NCBI GenBank assembly: GCA_012931725.1
Contig: CM022955.1
Coordinates: 51,213,809 to 51,277,808, forward strand
DNA from: Litsea cubeba
Lineage: Eukaryota; Streptophyta; Magnoliopsida; Laurales; Lauraceae
DNA length: 64,000 bases
Reading direction: 5' to 3'
Shown piece after piece: positions 48,689-59,640 of the stretch; position 1 is the first letter of the stretch, and each line of letters begins with the position of its first letter. The notes under the pieces are model-generated. The model made no database searches and had not been told where the DNA came from. It saw only the letters and a list, made by a program, of their open reading frames with translations. The position numbers and the translations under genes were made by a program.

Positions 48689-48769
48689 GAAGAGAGTAAA
48701 CTAAAGAAGGAAAGAAGAAAGAGGTAAGTGTTACTAATTAGTAACCTTACCAAAAGAAATAGATTAGAA

Positions 48770-48960
48770 AGATTCTTTCCCAAAAGAAAGATATCTTGAG
48801 GGATTTTCTCCCAAAAAGAAATCAATGGGAGATTTTCTCCCAAAAAGAAATCAATGAAGGATTATTTCCCAAAAGAAAGATATCTTGAGATATTCTCTCC
48901 CAAAATAAAGGGAACATGAGAGATTCTCTCCAAGTAAAGATATTCTTAGATATTCTCTAT
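48770..48960. repeat. Promoter-proximal repeats upstream of the antisense TATA box
   Basis: On the minus strand, five or six units contain TTTCTTTTGGGA(A/G)A followed by ATCTCAAGATA or ATCCTTC variants. A homologous set lies at about 8580-8745. The position just upstream of the TATA box suggests regulatory elements, but this is inference. Confidence 0.7.
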
Positions 48961-49734
48961 CTAAAGGAGAAATTTTTGGTTATTCTTTACAAAAATGACA
49001 CCGTATGAGATCTAAGCCATTTCAAAAGCTTAAGGTCCCATGGGTTAGCCCATATGAGCCAGGTTTGACCACCTAGGCACAAAAAAAAAAATTTGGGCTT
49101 TTAGTCAAAGAGAAATCCCTCTTACAAAGAGTATACAAAAATGGTTCCATGCCTCTTTTGAGTTGATTGGACCATACAAAGAAAATTCCAAGCCTCATGA
49201 GCTTCCAAAAATCAAACCATCCAGCCTCATATACCAAATTGAGCCAAAATCTTGAAATTGACATTCCACAAAAATCCAAACGAAATCCTGGTCCCCTAAC
49301 TTGCCAGATATAGCTTGTTAGGTCACAAGACTAAAACCAAAAACCAAAACCTGATCCCCTAACTTGCCACATACAGCTTGTTAGGTCACAAGATCAAAAC
49401 CAAAATTGATCCCCCAACATTCCACATACAGCTTGTTGGGTCACACGGTCAAACCATACCCGACCCCCTAACCTGCCACATACAGCCTGTTAGGTCACAA
49501 GGTCAAAACCCAAATCCACATCCCTGATGTCATCTTCAAAACTTTTCCTCGAGATGGTACGTGATCCCTTTCACTACCATAAAATTCCCCTGGAAGCTCA
49601 AAAGGCTACAAATACCAAAAAGAAAGACTGCTCAAAGACACTTGGTCCAGTCACAGGCTCTTCTTCAAAAATCTCTTCAAGGCACATCGACTACAAAAGT
49701 TAAGCAACTCGTCGCTGTACCTCGAAGGGGCATT
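48961..49734 (-). promoter_or_regulatory. Upstream region of the antisense gene, with tandem units and the polypurine tract
   Basis: Four tandem units with CCCCTAACTTGCCACATACA and TTAGGTCACAAG lie at about 49290-49520. At 49723-49730 the plus strand reads CGAAGGGG followed by CATT before the LTR. This purine-rich run is the likely polypurine tract for plus-strand priming; the inverted copy has GAGGGGG at the same place. Confidence 0.6.
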
Positions 49735-52314
49735 TGTTGACACCAAAAATGTCACTTTGCCTCTTCAAGATCCAAAGAGCTACATGAAGTCGCAACCTGC
49801 CATAAATAGGCAATGCTCCTTCCAAAAAATCAAATCTTGTCAGAATCAAACAAAAACTGCAAGATCCTTCAAGACAGCCAAAAGAAGAGTACACAAGAAG
49901 TTTCGGGCCATTTCAAAATCATTTGGCCTAACTTCGCTTCTCCGGCAGCTGAAAAGGAGCTCCCGGCGGCGAAAGCATCGGAGACACCAAATCTTCGATT
50001 AGAGCCGATGAATGGTCTCAAAATATATCCAAAAGGCTCCACGTCAAGTTCCGAGTAAAACCGACAACGTTTGACCCTACATCAACCCTCGAATAGCTAA
50101 ATCAAGCCTCTCGGCGGTAAGAACCACCGAGGCCATCACTCATCAGATAGAGCACACGGACGGCTTCAAAATACTTACAAAGGGCTACACGTCAAATTTC
50201 AGGTCATTTCGACAACATTTGACCATACTTTGACGCTCGAAAGCCAAATCAGGCCTCTCGGCGGCAAAGCTCCCCAGGACCATGGTTTCCAAGACAAAGC
50301 CTATAGATCATCTTAAAATGACTCCAATAGGTTCCCTGTCAAATTTCAAATCAATCGGGCATCGGTTGACCGCACATCAAACCGCGACATCTTCAACGCG
50401 ACAAAAGCAAGTCTACTGGTGATAGGGCCCCAAACGGCTTCAAAACTCAAACAAAAGCCTATAGTTGGTCTTATTTATTGCTCAACAGGCTTCACCCCAA
50501 ATTTCAGGTCATTCCGACATCGTTTGGCCCAGTTTCAGCTTCTGACGGAAAATCAGAACCTCTGCGCAACAAAGTCTTCGGCTTTCTCAGGAAATTGGAA
50601 ACTTTGCAAAATAAAATGCAAGGATTCTCTTCAGATTTTCTACAGGGAAATCAGGCCAATAAATGATCAAAAATGTCAAGAAAAAATACAGAAGAAAAAA
50701 GAATCGAAAAACAGCAAAAATGGACACAAAACAGGACAAATGGGGGAAAACCCCCCCAGGGTCGCAGACCCTGCGACCCTGGGGCCCGGGATCGCCCGGT
50801 GGGCCCCGGAAACCCCGTTTTTTACCATTTTTTCGCGATTCGAAGCGTCCGGCCTCTGGTATTTTTCAAAATTCATACTTTTGAGACACCAAATCCTCTA
50901 ACATCCAGTCAAAAACACGGGTTAATCATCAAGAGTATCGAAATCAACATTGATCGCCAACTGGTCAACCAAAAAAAAGTGTGCTTTCTACCCGACCGAT
51001 CGAGAAATCGACAGGATAGATGGCACCGACCCTCTGTTGGCAACCAACACCTGAAGTTACATGGTCATCCGATGTCGATCTACATGAAGATCCATCGATG
51101 ATCATCGCCAGAAGAATCCCAAAAGACGCGGCACGGCCCGCGACTCTTCAACTGCTCGATGACCACTTAATGCGATTAATTGACTAGCTTTATTACAGTC
51201 ATTAATCCATTTCTTTGGACGGACCAATCAGAAGCAAGCATCCGAGAGTTACAAGTCAAGAGATTCATGGCATTTAACCCATGAAACTCCTCCCATCATG
51301 GCGATTAAAGGCGATTAAATGCCCTCAATCTCTTCCGGCCAATCAGAAGCCAAGAAAATGGAGTTACAAAATAAAGAATTAAATCTTGTAACTCCTCCCT
51401 TTATGTAGCTTTATGACAATTAAGGCTCATAAACCCTCCCAAATGGCTACCTAAAAGCCTATAAATCGGAGAGCTCTCCAAAGAATTCCAGATCGGAAAA
51501 AACACAGAGATCATCGGAAAAAGAAGACAGATCCCAGATCAGAAAAAAAGCACAGAAATCCAGAGAAAGAAAGAGAGAAAACTCTGCGAAAGTTCTACAC
51601 CGACCACCACTACAAGGTGACAAAAGTCCCTTGGGGGGTACCTCCCCCTAAGGTCCTTGCCTTCTCCTTCTGCCTCCAATGTCTTAGACGTGGCTTTTCA
51701 GCCCGTCTACTTAGTTTTTTATTGGACATAGGACCTCTTTTTGGTTTTTGTCCTCTAAAAACCTGAGGTTATAGCCAAGCCAAGCGAATCAATAGCATCC
51801 TCTGTTCTCATCTGCATGGATGATGGCGAAGTCCACATATGGCTTGCTACCGTCAATCTGAACGGGTCCCCCACAATCTCCTGAGAAGTTAGATCCTCCT
51901 TTTCTTGCTTTTCATTGTAGTTTGTATTTTTTTTAAAGAGACAAAAATCACAACTCTTGTCTTTCATTATTGATAAGAATTGTAAATCGGCTATAAACGC
52001 CAAAATCGGATATAAACGCCAAAATCGCCTATAAATGCCAAAAAAATCGCCTTTCACGGCAAATCAAGAAAATGTCTCTTTTCTTAAATATATGTACAAT
52101 GGAAAACTTGAAAAAAGTTAATTTCCTTTTTACTTGCGAAGGTTAATCTCCGGATCACCACTTGCAATTCCAAGTAAAATAGAAAATCTTGCACACCCAC
52201 ACAAAAAAAAAATGTTGATGCACGCCTTTGCCCCCCGGTTACGAAAGGGTCGGACACAGCGGACTCCCACGTCCGCCGACCTCAGTAGAACCAGGCAGAA
52301 GCGTTGTCCCATCA
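49735..52314 (+). repeat. 3' LTR of the Gypsy element
   Basis: A TG...CA LTR of 2,580 bp, highly similar to the one at 28934-31519. The minisatellite has three units here (51986-52041) against four in the 5' LTR, and the TATA box has one changed base (TATAAATCGG at about 51460). Open frames within it are not genes. Confidence 0.94.
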
Positions 52315-52319
52315 GGTAG
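52315..52319. other. Target site duplication GGTAG, right copy
   Basis: GGTAG follows the LTR end and matches 28929-28933. Confidence 0.95.
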
Positions 52320-52755
52320 AGCCCACAGTGAAAAATTATTGAGTAATTAATCTGATTAAATGAAAACGGACATATTATATCGATTTTACTATTAACCAAT
52401 ATTACTAATTTTTTAAAACCGATATAAATCATTGTGTTTCTGTAGTAGTGTATATAATATCGGTTTTACTAATAACCGATCTTAATAAAATTTTAAAACC
52501 GATATAAATCAGTGTATTTTAGAAGTGTATATAATATCGGTTTAATAATAACCGATATAAAATATATCAATTAATATCGAATCTTTGTTAACTGATATGA
52601 TATATAGATATTATTATATCGGTTACATTGTAACCGATATAAAAAATTATTAACCGATATAAAAAACATTGACTGAAGATATTATATCGGTTTTATGAAA
52701 AACCGATATAAGGCAGTTTTTCTAACCGATATAAAAACCCTTTTTTCTAGTAGTG
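52320..52755. repeat. Right subterminal and terminal repeat of the CACTA shell
   Basis: About a dozen AACCGATATAA motifs in alternating orientation lead to the terminus, ending TTTTTTCTAGTAGTG. These are the same motifs as at 1786-2225. This is the 5' end relative to tnp2. Confidence 0.9.
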
Positions 52756-52758
52756 TTT
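52756..52758. other. Target site duplication TTT, right copy
   Basis: TTT directly after the right CACTA terminus matches 1783-1785. Confidence 0.9.
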
Positions 52759-54400
52759 ATGTCTTTGTGATGACCTTGAGAAAATGATGAATTCATTTTG
52801 GTGGGGCTCGAATGGTGATAATGGAGGTATTAAGTACTGGCTGGGGTGGAATCGAATGTGTGGAAGGAAGATCAATGGCGGGATGGGATTTCGAAAATTA
52901 CATGATTTCAATCTTGCACTATTGGGTAAGCAAGCATGGAGATTTATTACTAAACCCCATTCTTTAGCTATAGCAGGTTATTCAAAGCCAAGTACTTTCC
53001 AAATAGTTCTTTTTTAGATGCAAAGCTTGGACACAATCCTAGTTTTGTTTGGCGGAGTGTTTTAGCGGCTCAAAATATGCTTCATGATGGCATAAGGTGG
53101 AGGGTGGGAAATGGTCAGAAAATAAATTAGTGACTTATCTTACTACTCCAATCATTGAAGGGTTGGAGGATTTAAAGGTGGCAGACATTATTAAAGCAGG
53201 GAGGTTGACGTGGGATAAGGTGTTGATTGAATCATTGTTTAATAGTAGAGATACTCAAATGATTCTCAGTATACCACTTAGTATTCGTTATATCGAGGAT
53301 GCTTGTTTTGGGGGGGCGGATGCAAAGGGTGTGTATACTGTTAAAAGTGCATATAGTGTCTTACTGGAAAGAAGGCAAAACAATGATGGAGAGGCAATAA
53401 ATCTGGAATCTGAGGGTAGCATATAGAAACAGTTGTGGCACCTGAATATACCTCCTAAAGTTCGTGTTCACTTATGGAGGATGTGCAGAAACTGTTTACC
53501 TACACAAGATAACCTTCTTGCCCGAAGAGTGGAAGTTCAAGCTTTATGTATGAGATGTAATGGTAATAATGAATCTTGTCTCCACCTGTTTGTTAATTGC
53601 CCTTTTGCTCGAGATTGCTCACTGTAGTGTGGTATAGGACTTAATGGCGGGATGGAAACATCTTTTTTGGTGTAGTTGAAAGCACTCTTTTGTAGATGTT
53701 CAGAGGAGGACAAATGTAGGGCAGCCATGATTTTATGGAGTCTCTGGCAAGGTCGCAATGACATTTTATGGAAGGGGATCACCAGATCTGTACAGCGGTT
53801 AGTACTCATTCAGTCCTAAATCAGTGGCGTGACGCTTGTAATAAGGGCATGTCAGTGGCTGCTAATGGAGTTTCAGGAACCATGTATGTATGGCAAAAAC
53901 CTCCTGCTAGTTGGATCAAATGCAATGTTGATGCGGCACTTTTTTCCAGCGACAACCAGTCAAGTTTTGGATGTGTACTTAGAGATTCTAATGGTTGTTT
54001 TATTGCTGCAAGTAGCAGGCGGTTGTGGGGCTGTTCTGAAGCAAAGTTAGCTAAAGCTCTAAGTTTCCATGAGGTACTTAGTTGGCTCAAACATAGGGGT
54101 TTTGATAAGGTGATGATGGAGTCAGATGCACTATTGATAATTCAATCGTTGGAGCCTATAGCTGTTGATGCTTCACATTTTGGTTTAGTGATTGAGGATT
54201 GCAAAGAATTACTGATGGAGTTTAGAAACTTCAAGTATGGTCTTATTAAAAGGTCTGCAAATCATGTTGCTCATCTCTTAGAGAGGGCAGCTGATTCTTT
54301 GTCAGATTCTTTAGTTTGGGAGACTACTCCTCCCTCCTTTATTTGTAACTCTTTATATTCGAATTTTTAGTAATAATATTCCATTTCTCAAAAAAAAAAA
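52759..54400 (+). pseudogene. L1-type LINE, right part: RT end, zf-RVT and RNase H
   Basis: Continuing from 1785, the frame gives LCDDLEKMMNSFWWG and KINGGMGFRKLHDFNLALLG (end of RT). After several breaks comes a zf-RVT segment, PPKVRVHLWRMCRNCLPTQD with ALCMRCN and ESCLHLFVNCPFA (about 53450-53620). Then an RNase H domain (53768-54370) has WIKCNVDAALF, ESDALLIIQSLEP and a complete C-terminus with a TAG stop. A run of ten A at about 54391-54400 marks the 3' tail. No target duplication was found, because the 5' end is not defined. The RNase H frame is intact; the region before it is not. Confidence 0.88.
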
Positions 54401-55072
54401 TTTCATCTGTGGATAAGACTGAGCAAACTGAGCACACTGTTGTCCTAAAACATGATAGACTGCACGGTGGATCTGAATACAGTATTAAGTCATTGTCTTT
54501 TTCTCAAAAAAGAAAGCAATTTTCTTAGTACATGACAACAATATCATTGGGTTATTTGGGTTATTTTAAGTACAGAGATGACATGTCCCTTATAATTAAT
54601 AGGCGAATGAGGCCTTTGTTGGTAGGTGTTTAACCCTAAATTAATGAGATAAAGCTTAGACGTTGATGATAAAAAGATAAATATATAATGATGAAGAAGA
54701 TACTACTCAAATGACTGAAAAAAAAATACACATGCACAAGAGAGACGCCATTTATATGATTCTCCGCGTAAAAATAAATTGGGGGCCAACATAAAAAGAA
54801 ATTTAGATATTACAATCTCATACCCTATATTATCTCTCGAACAAATATGCAATTAAAAGAACAAATTTATAGGAGGAAAACTATCAAAAACAAGAATTAT
54901 ATTTATTTATTATAAGATGCACCAAAAGTTCATCTGATGGTGTATTCTCTGGCAAACTACTTACTACATTCAAATTACTACTACTACTGCAATTCTCCAA
55001 ATGGAAATGGAATATATCCATGCACGTGAATGGGTATTGCATTACTCCCACGTGAAATATTTAATGTTTTGA
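54401..55072. other. Intergenic region between LINE tail and glycine-rich gene
   Basis: AT-rich sequence with no recognisable element. It contains the 3' side of the minus-strand glycine-rich gene, but no clear polyadenylation signal can be singled out. Confidence 0.5.
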
Positions 55073-55813
55073 TTAAAAACCACCCCCACCAATGCCTCCT
55101 CCAGCACCTCCGCCACCACCGGCTCCACCTCCTGCTCCACCGCCGAGACCACCACCGGCACCCCCACCACCTCCAAGTCCTCCACCAGCACCACCTCCAA
55201 GTCCTCCGCCAGCACCGCCCCCGGCACCACCTCCGAGTCCTCCACCAGCACCACCTCCAAGTCCTCCGCCAGCACCCCCTCCGAGTCCTCCACCAGCACC
55301 GCCACCTGCGCCACCGCCACCTCCAAGTCCTCCGCCGGCACCACCTCCAAGTCCTCCTCCAGCACCGCCCCCAGCACCTCCTCCAAGTCCGCCACCAGCA
55401 CCGCCCCCGGCGCCACCTCCAAACCCACCACCAGCACCGCCTCCAGCACCACCTCCAAGTCCTCCACCAGCTCCACCCCCAAGTCCTCCACCAGCTCCAC
55501 CCCCAGCACCACCTCCGAAGCCGCCGCCGGCGCCACCGCCAGCACCTCCCCCAACTCCTCCACCAACGCCACCACCACCTCCAACTCCACCGCCTGCACC
55601 TCCCCCTCCGCCAAGCCCCCCACCAGCTCCTCCGCCACCACCAAGGCCACCGCCACCTCCTGCTCCAAACCCTCCACCGCTGCCAATACCCCCACCTCCC
55701 AGTAGGGTCTCTTTCTCAAGCCGCCGTCCTTCTACCGTGGCTGCAATGATCGCCGCGCCGACCAGCAGCAGCACTGCCCCAAGCCCTCCAAAACTCTTCA
55801 TAAACCTCCCCAT
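55073..55813 (-). CDS. Glycine-rich secreted protein, 246 aa
   Basis: The frame starts MGRFMKSFGGLGAVLLLVGA. The first 29 or so residues are a hydrophobic signal peptide (AVLLLVGAAIIAATVEG), followed by RRLEKET. The remaining 200 residues are almost entirely glycine with regular single A, L, F, V or I residues (GGGAGGGLGGGAGGG type), ending GGGGF. This is a class I-type glycine-rich protein, usually exported to the cell wall. A TATA box lies at 55881-55890, 68 nt upstream of the ATG. The frame has no intron and no defect, so this is the one gene in the window that looks functional. The proline-rich open frame on the other strand is its shadow. Confidence 0.85.
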   Translation of the reverse strand: MGRFMKSFGGLGAVLLLVGAAIIAATVEGRRLEKETLLGGGGIGSGGGFGAGGGGGLGGGGGAGGGLGGGGGAGGGVGGGGGVGGGVGGGAGGGAGGGFGGGAGGGAGGGLGGGAGGGLGGGAGGGAGGGFGGGAGGGAGGGLGGGAGGGAGGGLGGGAGGGLGGGGGAGGGAGGGLGGGAGGGLGGGAGGGLGGGAGGGAGGGLGGGAGGGLGGGGGAGGGLGGGAGGGAGGGGGAGGGIGGGGF

Positions 55814-55880
55814 CTTTCACAATGAAAAAAAATAGAAAGAAGAGAAGGAATTGTCGCTCTTCGGATAGAGCAGAGGAATG

Positions 55881-55890
55881 TACTTATAGT
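55881..55890 (-). promoter_or_regulatory. TATA box of the glycine-rich gene
   Basis: ACTATAAGTA on the minus strand, at the expected distance for a transcript start near 55850 and a short leader before the ATG at 55813. Confidence 0.55.
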
Positions 55891-55933
55891 GTAAAATGAT
55901 TCTAAGAAATCAATGCATGCAGTTGAGAGAAGA

Positions 55934-55936
<3 letters not shown>

Positions 55937-55975
<39 letters not shown>
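55937..55975. repeat. (CT)n microsatellite
   Basis: A CT run of about 18 units just upstream of the glycine-rich gene's TATA box (as GA on its strand). GA repeats near promoters can affect expression, but no evidence for that exists here. Confidence 0.95.
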
Positions 55976-55976
<1 letters not shown>

Positions 55977-57595
55977 TATCTATATCTATCTTTCTGGGGC
56001 AGACATGTTAACATGGCCTACTAAATTTGCAGTGCCAGAAGGGGAGAGGAACACACATTGTTTGACCATGGGTTCCCATGACAGGTGCACCCTTTATTGC
56101 ATTTCTCTAACACTCAACAAACGTACTGCTCCTTCCACCGTCACCCTACGGCCTACCTCCCAAATCCCACTTGCATGCTCAGACAGTGGACGGACTACTA
56201 GATTCATTACTCACAACCACGCATCTTTTTTTCCAAGCAGATTTCAACATTAACCCATAAGACAGAAAAGATCTGGTCCCTAGCCTAGGGAGACGAGTAC
56301 AACACAAACAAGATAACCCTATTATTGTTGGGCCCACTTCCCTTGATCCAAACCATTAGATGAATCCCTCTAGTGAGTGGTATAGAATTTCAATAATCAC
56401 TCCGTTCCGATAATTTCACCTTAAGTTTCATTAGATGAAGATTTTACATTTATAATGTAAATACGAACTTATAACTTATGTTAAGGATAAGGATAATCCA
56501 TTAATAATTATATTCACTACTATCCTAACAATCCTAATCCTAACAATACGGTTTCTTTGACATTCATTTATTTTTCAAATATAAAAAATGGTTTTATTTT
56601 ATGGTAAAATTAGCGAAAGGTCCCTATAAGTTAATGTATCCAGCCTCCAGTCCAAGGAAAAACTTTTTAAAGCCTATGGTCCACTCAACTAGACTTTTTC
56701 CATCCTTAGATCCCTAATTGCACACGTTCTCATTTTTAGGGACTAAATTGCCCCTTCAACCTGTTGTAGGCGTTGGGAGGAAGGAGACAACAGCACATGG
56801 GACCCCAGGTGGGCCCCGATGGTAGATCTGATCCGTGGATCCAGAGGAGGACCCACGGGCGACCTTAGAAGTGGTTGACCCGTGAGGAATGGGTCCCATC
56901 TGAGCCACCATCTATTGGTTCTAAGAACCTGGGGCGTAGTTGCAGGTTGAGAGTTTTTGTTTGGGCAACATGGAGATGTGGGACCCAGGGGATGATTGGA
57001 TCGTGGATCTGGTCCGGACATCGGGCCGTACATGATTGGGCGACCTTGATGGTGTGGGCGGATCTTGGGATTGTGATCAGTAGGACCACGACCCGAGGGG
57101 GTCCTAGTCTCTTGTTGACGCCGAACTCCATTATAGAACTCGGTTCTGTTTGGAGTGAGGAATAGATAATCTATTTGGAGTGAGGAAGAGATAAGGAGAT
57201 GATGACGTGTATGGGAATTGGTGAGAGAGAATGATAATGTGAGGGGACGTGAGAGAGAGCATGATGGTAACGTGGGTTACCATGGGGATGAGAGAGATTA
57301 GATAGTGACAGATCAACACATGCCTTTTTTACTTTTAACTGTTCCCATTACCGGAGGTTGATGTTTGCAAATTTATCCGAGTCTTTGATAAATTTATCTG
57401 CATTATGAGAGATTTATTGCAGCAAACCAATCCATGGAAAGACCACCAGATCATTGATATGGGTGGAAAACTACAAACGGAAAAGGTCCGGGACCATTCA
57501 AATATGGTGTCTGTAGCATCCGTCTATAGCATCCCCTAATAGGAAACCTTTGCAATTGCCTGAATAGAGGCCAGGAAGGAAGAACCCAGGCTTTG
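55976..57595. other. Intergenic region, nothing recognised
   Basis: The stretch has no defensible gene. A GC-richer part at 56740-57130 reads open in several frames, without known motifs or a regular codon pattern. Confidence 0.45.
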
Positions 57596-57880
57596 TATGA
57601 AATTTATCTGAGTTGTGTGTAAATTTATCTGAGTTCTGCATAAATTTAAACTCAGATAAATTTGTTTTAGAACTCAGATAAATTTACGCGAAACTCAGAT
57701 GAATTTTATAAAAATTAGATATATTTGTTCAAAACTCAGATAAATTTGACGAAAATTCAGATAAATTTGTCCAGAACTCAGATAAATTTGACGAAAATTC
57801 AGATAAATTTCATAAAAACTCAGATAAATTTGTTAAAAACTCAGATAAACTTTACAAAAACTCAGATAAATTCTCTTTTC
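57596..57880. repeat. Minisatellite based on CTCAGATAAATTTG
   Basis: Fifteen or so units of about 17-22 bp share CAGATAAATTT, with linkers such as GACGAAAATT, GTTAAAAA or TCCAGAA. Earlier units read TTTATCTGAGTT, the reverse complement of the same core, so the array contains both orientations. Confidence 0.88.
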
Positions 57881-58149
57881 AGTAAAGCCTGCAACTAAGC
57901 TCTTCTATCTCCTCTCCCTCACCTTTCCTCGCTCTCTATTCAATTCGATGGAGACTGTCCAAGGCAACAAAACTTGAGCAAAAAGACAGGAAAGAGTATG
58001 CACCCCAAACATTTCCAATGCAACTCTTTCTACACCCTGCAGTGAAGGGGCTTTCCTATCTTATCTATCCTCAACCTTTTCAACAAAAAACAAGCAGAGC
58101 TTGAAGAATCTTTTCTTATTTTTCGAAAAATGGGTGAATTAACTTTCTC

Positions 58150-58980
58150 CTTTTGCTAACGTGAGGTGGGGGCCATCCACCCACACCGTTGCCAGCGGCC
58201 ACCCACCTGCACGCACCCAGACCAGCGGCCACCTGCAACTTCCCAGACCCAGCGGCCAGTTGCCCAACTCCTCAGGCTAGCGGCCACTTCTTCTCCTCGT
58301 TGCCCAGCAGACAGTCCACCTGCAAACTGCCCAGCGGCCACTCTCCCTGCACCTGCACAGCCAGCGGCCACTCTCCCTACATCTGCACAGCCAACGGCCA
58401 CTCTTTGTTCCATTCTTCTTCTTCTTATCCCAGCTGCCCCACACAGACATCTTCCCAGACCATTGCCAGTGGCCACCCAACTGCACGCACCCAGACCAGC
58501 GGCCACCTACAACTTCCCAGACCCAGCGGCCAGTTGCCCAACTCCTCAAGCTAGCGGCCACTTCTTCTCCTCGTTGCCCAGCAGCCAGTCCACCTGCAAA
58601 CTGCCCAGCAGCCATTATCCCTGCACCTGCACAGCTAGCGGCCACTCTTTGTTCCATTCTTTTCCTTCTTGTCCCAGCTGCCGTGCACAGACATCTTCCT
58701 AGACCGTTGCCAGCGGCCACCCAACTGCATGCACCCAGACCAGGAGCCACCTGCAACTTCCCAGACCCAGCGGCCAGTTGCTTAATTCCTCAGGCTAGCG
58801 GTCACTTCTTCTCCTCATTGCCCAGCGGCCAGTCCACCTGCAAACTGCCCAGCGGCCATTATCCCTGCACCTGCACAGCCAGCGGCCACTCTTTGTTCCA
58901 TTATTCTTCTTCTTGTCCCAGCTGCCCTGCACATCCATCTTCTTATCTTCTTCTTATTTCAGTCTGCCAGCACTGCTCCT
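58150..58980. repeat. GC-rich tandem triplication (about 244 bp) with CAGCGGCCAC subrepeat
   Basis: The landmark CTGCA(C/T)GCACCCAGACCAG occurs near 58207, 58481 and 58725. Units are about 274 and 244 bp apart; the first has an extra 30 bp. Within each unit the decamer CAGCGGCCAC and variants recur some eight times. Both strands read open across long stretches because of composition. It could be an old transposon leader or satellite seed. I see no start context or motif for a protein. Confidence 0.85.
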
Positions 58981-59640
58981 CCGCTCAAGGCATTTTTGAA
59001 TTATGATGACAGGCCAGCGAGTCCGAAATCTAGCTGACAGGTGTCCTCGAACTTTATACATGTGCAGATCAAGATGGGTCTTGTCGGATCATAACGTCAT
59101 GCGCTGGACGGTTTGGTTACTTAAAGAAAGGGCAAATTGGTCTTTTCATATATGAAAAAGTGTGAGAGGGACCCTTGGCTACATGACTTTTTTTTGTGGA
59201 CTGTTTGCAATAAAGTAATGTTACGATGGACCTCCGGCCAAAGCCCCCTTATTTTATTTATATTAACAATTAGAGATACTTTGACTGAAAGTACCATCTA
59301 ATTGAGGAGGAATGTTAGAGATTAGGTTTAGGTTGTTAGAGATTTTAGGGATAGATTAAGAGTTTGAGTTTTAAATTACTATCTTATCAATTTATCTCTC
59401 TTGTATAAATTGAGAAGTCTATGTGAATGAGATTTACGATGAAATTATGGGAACAAAGTGATTATTGAAATTAAGTCCAGATATCACTTTGATCAAAGCG
59501 ATTTTCATGGTTGCATTGAAACAGTAACACAGTACAGATGACCTTGATTAACTCACTGATTTGATGAGTTAGTTTTAATAAAACCAAGGTAAGAAAACTT
59601 AGGCAAGTTGACTTGAGCAGATGAGATACCTCGTTTTAAT
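58981..59640. other. Intergenic region, nothing recognised
   Basis: AT-rich sequence without elements I can name. Confidence 0.45.

Larger units (their letters stand above)
28934..52314 (+). mobile_element. Complete Tat-like Ty3-Gypsy retrotransposon, 23,381 bp, with an antisense gene
   Basis: Two direct LTRs (28934-31519 and 49735-52314) begin TGTTGACACC and end GTCCCATCA, and GGTAG duplications flank the element. The internal order is a long repeat-rich leader, gag, protease, RT, RNase H, a second RNase H-like domain, integrase, a repeat-rich spacer, then a gene on the opposite strand. The integrase is last and a second RNase H is present, which is characteristic of the Tat clade; no chromodomain is seen. 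In the first 175 or so bases the two LTRs differ at six positions, so the insertion is not brand new. Several stops and two or more frameshifts inactivate gag-pol. Confidence 0.95.
1786..52755 (-). mobile_element. CACTA (En/Spm) element, 50,970 bp, with nested insertions
   Basis: The left end starts with CACTACTAGAAAAAAGGG and the right end is its exact reverse complement over about 30 bp (1786-1815 against 52726-52755). A 3-bp duplication, TTT, flanks it at 1783-1785 and 52756-52758, as expected for CACTA transposition. Both ends carry subterminal copies of AACCGATATAA in both orientations. The tnp2 transposase runs on the minus strand, so the 52755 end is the 5' end. The original element was much smaller, because Gypsy, CACTA and Copia elements have inserted into it. 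The transposase is frameshifted and lacks its C-terminal part, so this copy is not autonomous now. Confidence 0.92.

Noticed and set aside
55030..55835. Long proline-rich and histidine-rich open frames on the plus strand
   Set aside because: They are the reverse complement of the glycine-rich gene; GGN codons read as proline or histidine codons on the other strand. The minus frame has a signal peptide and TATA box.
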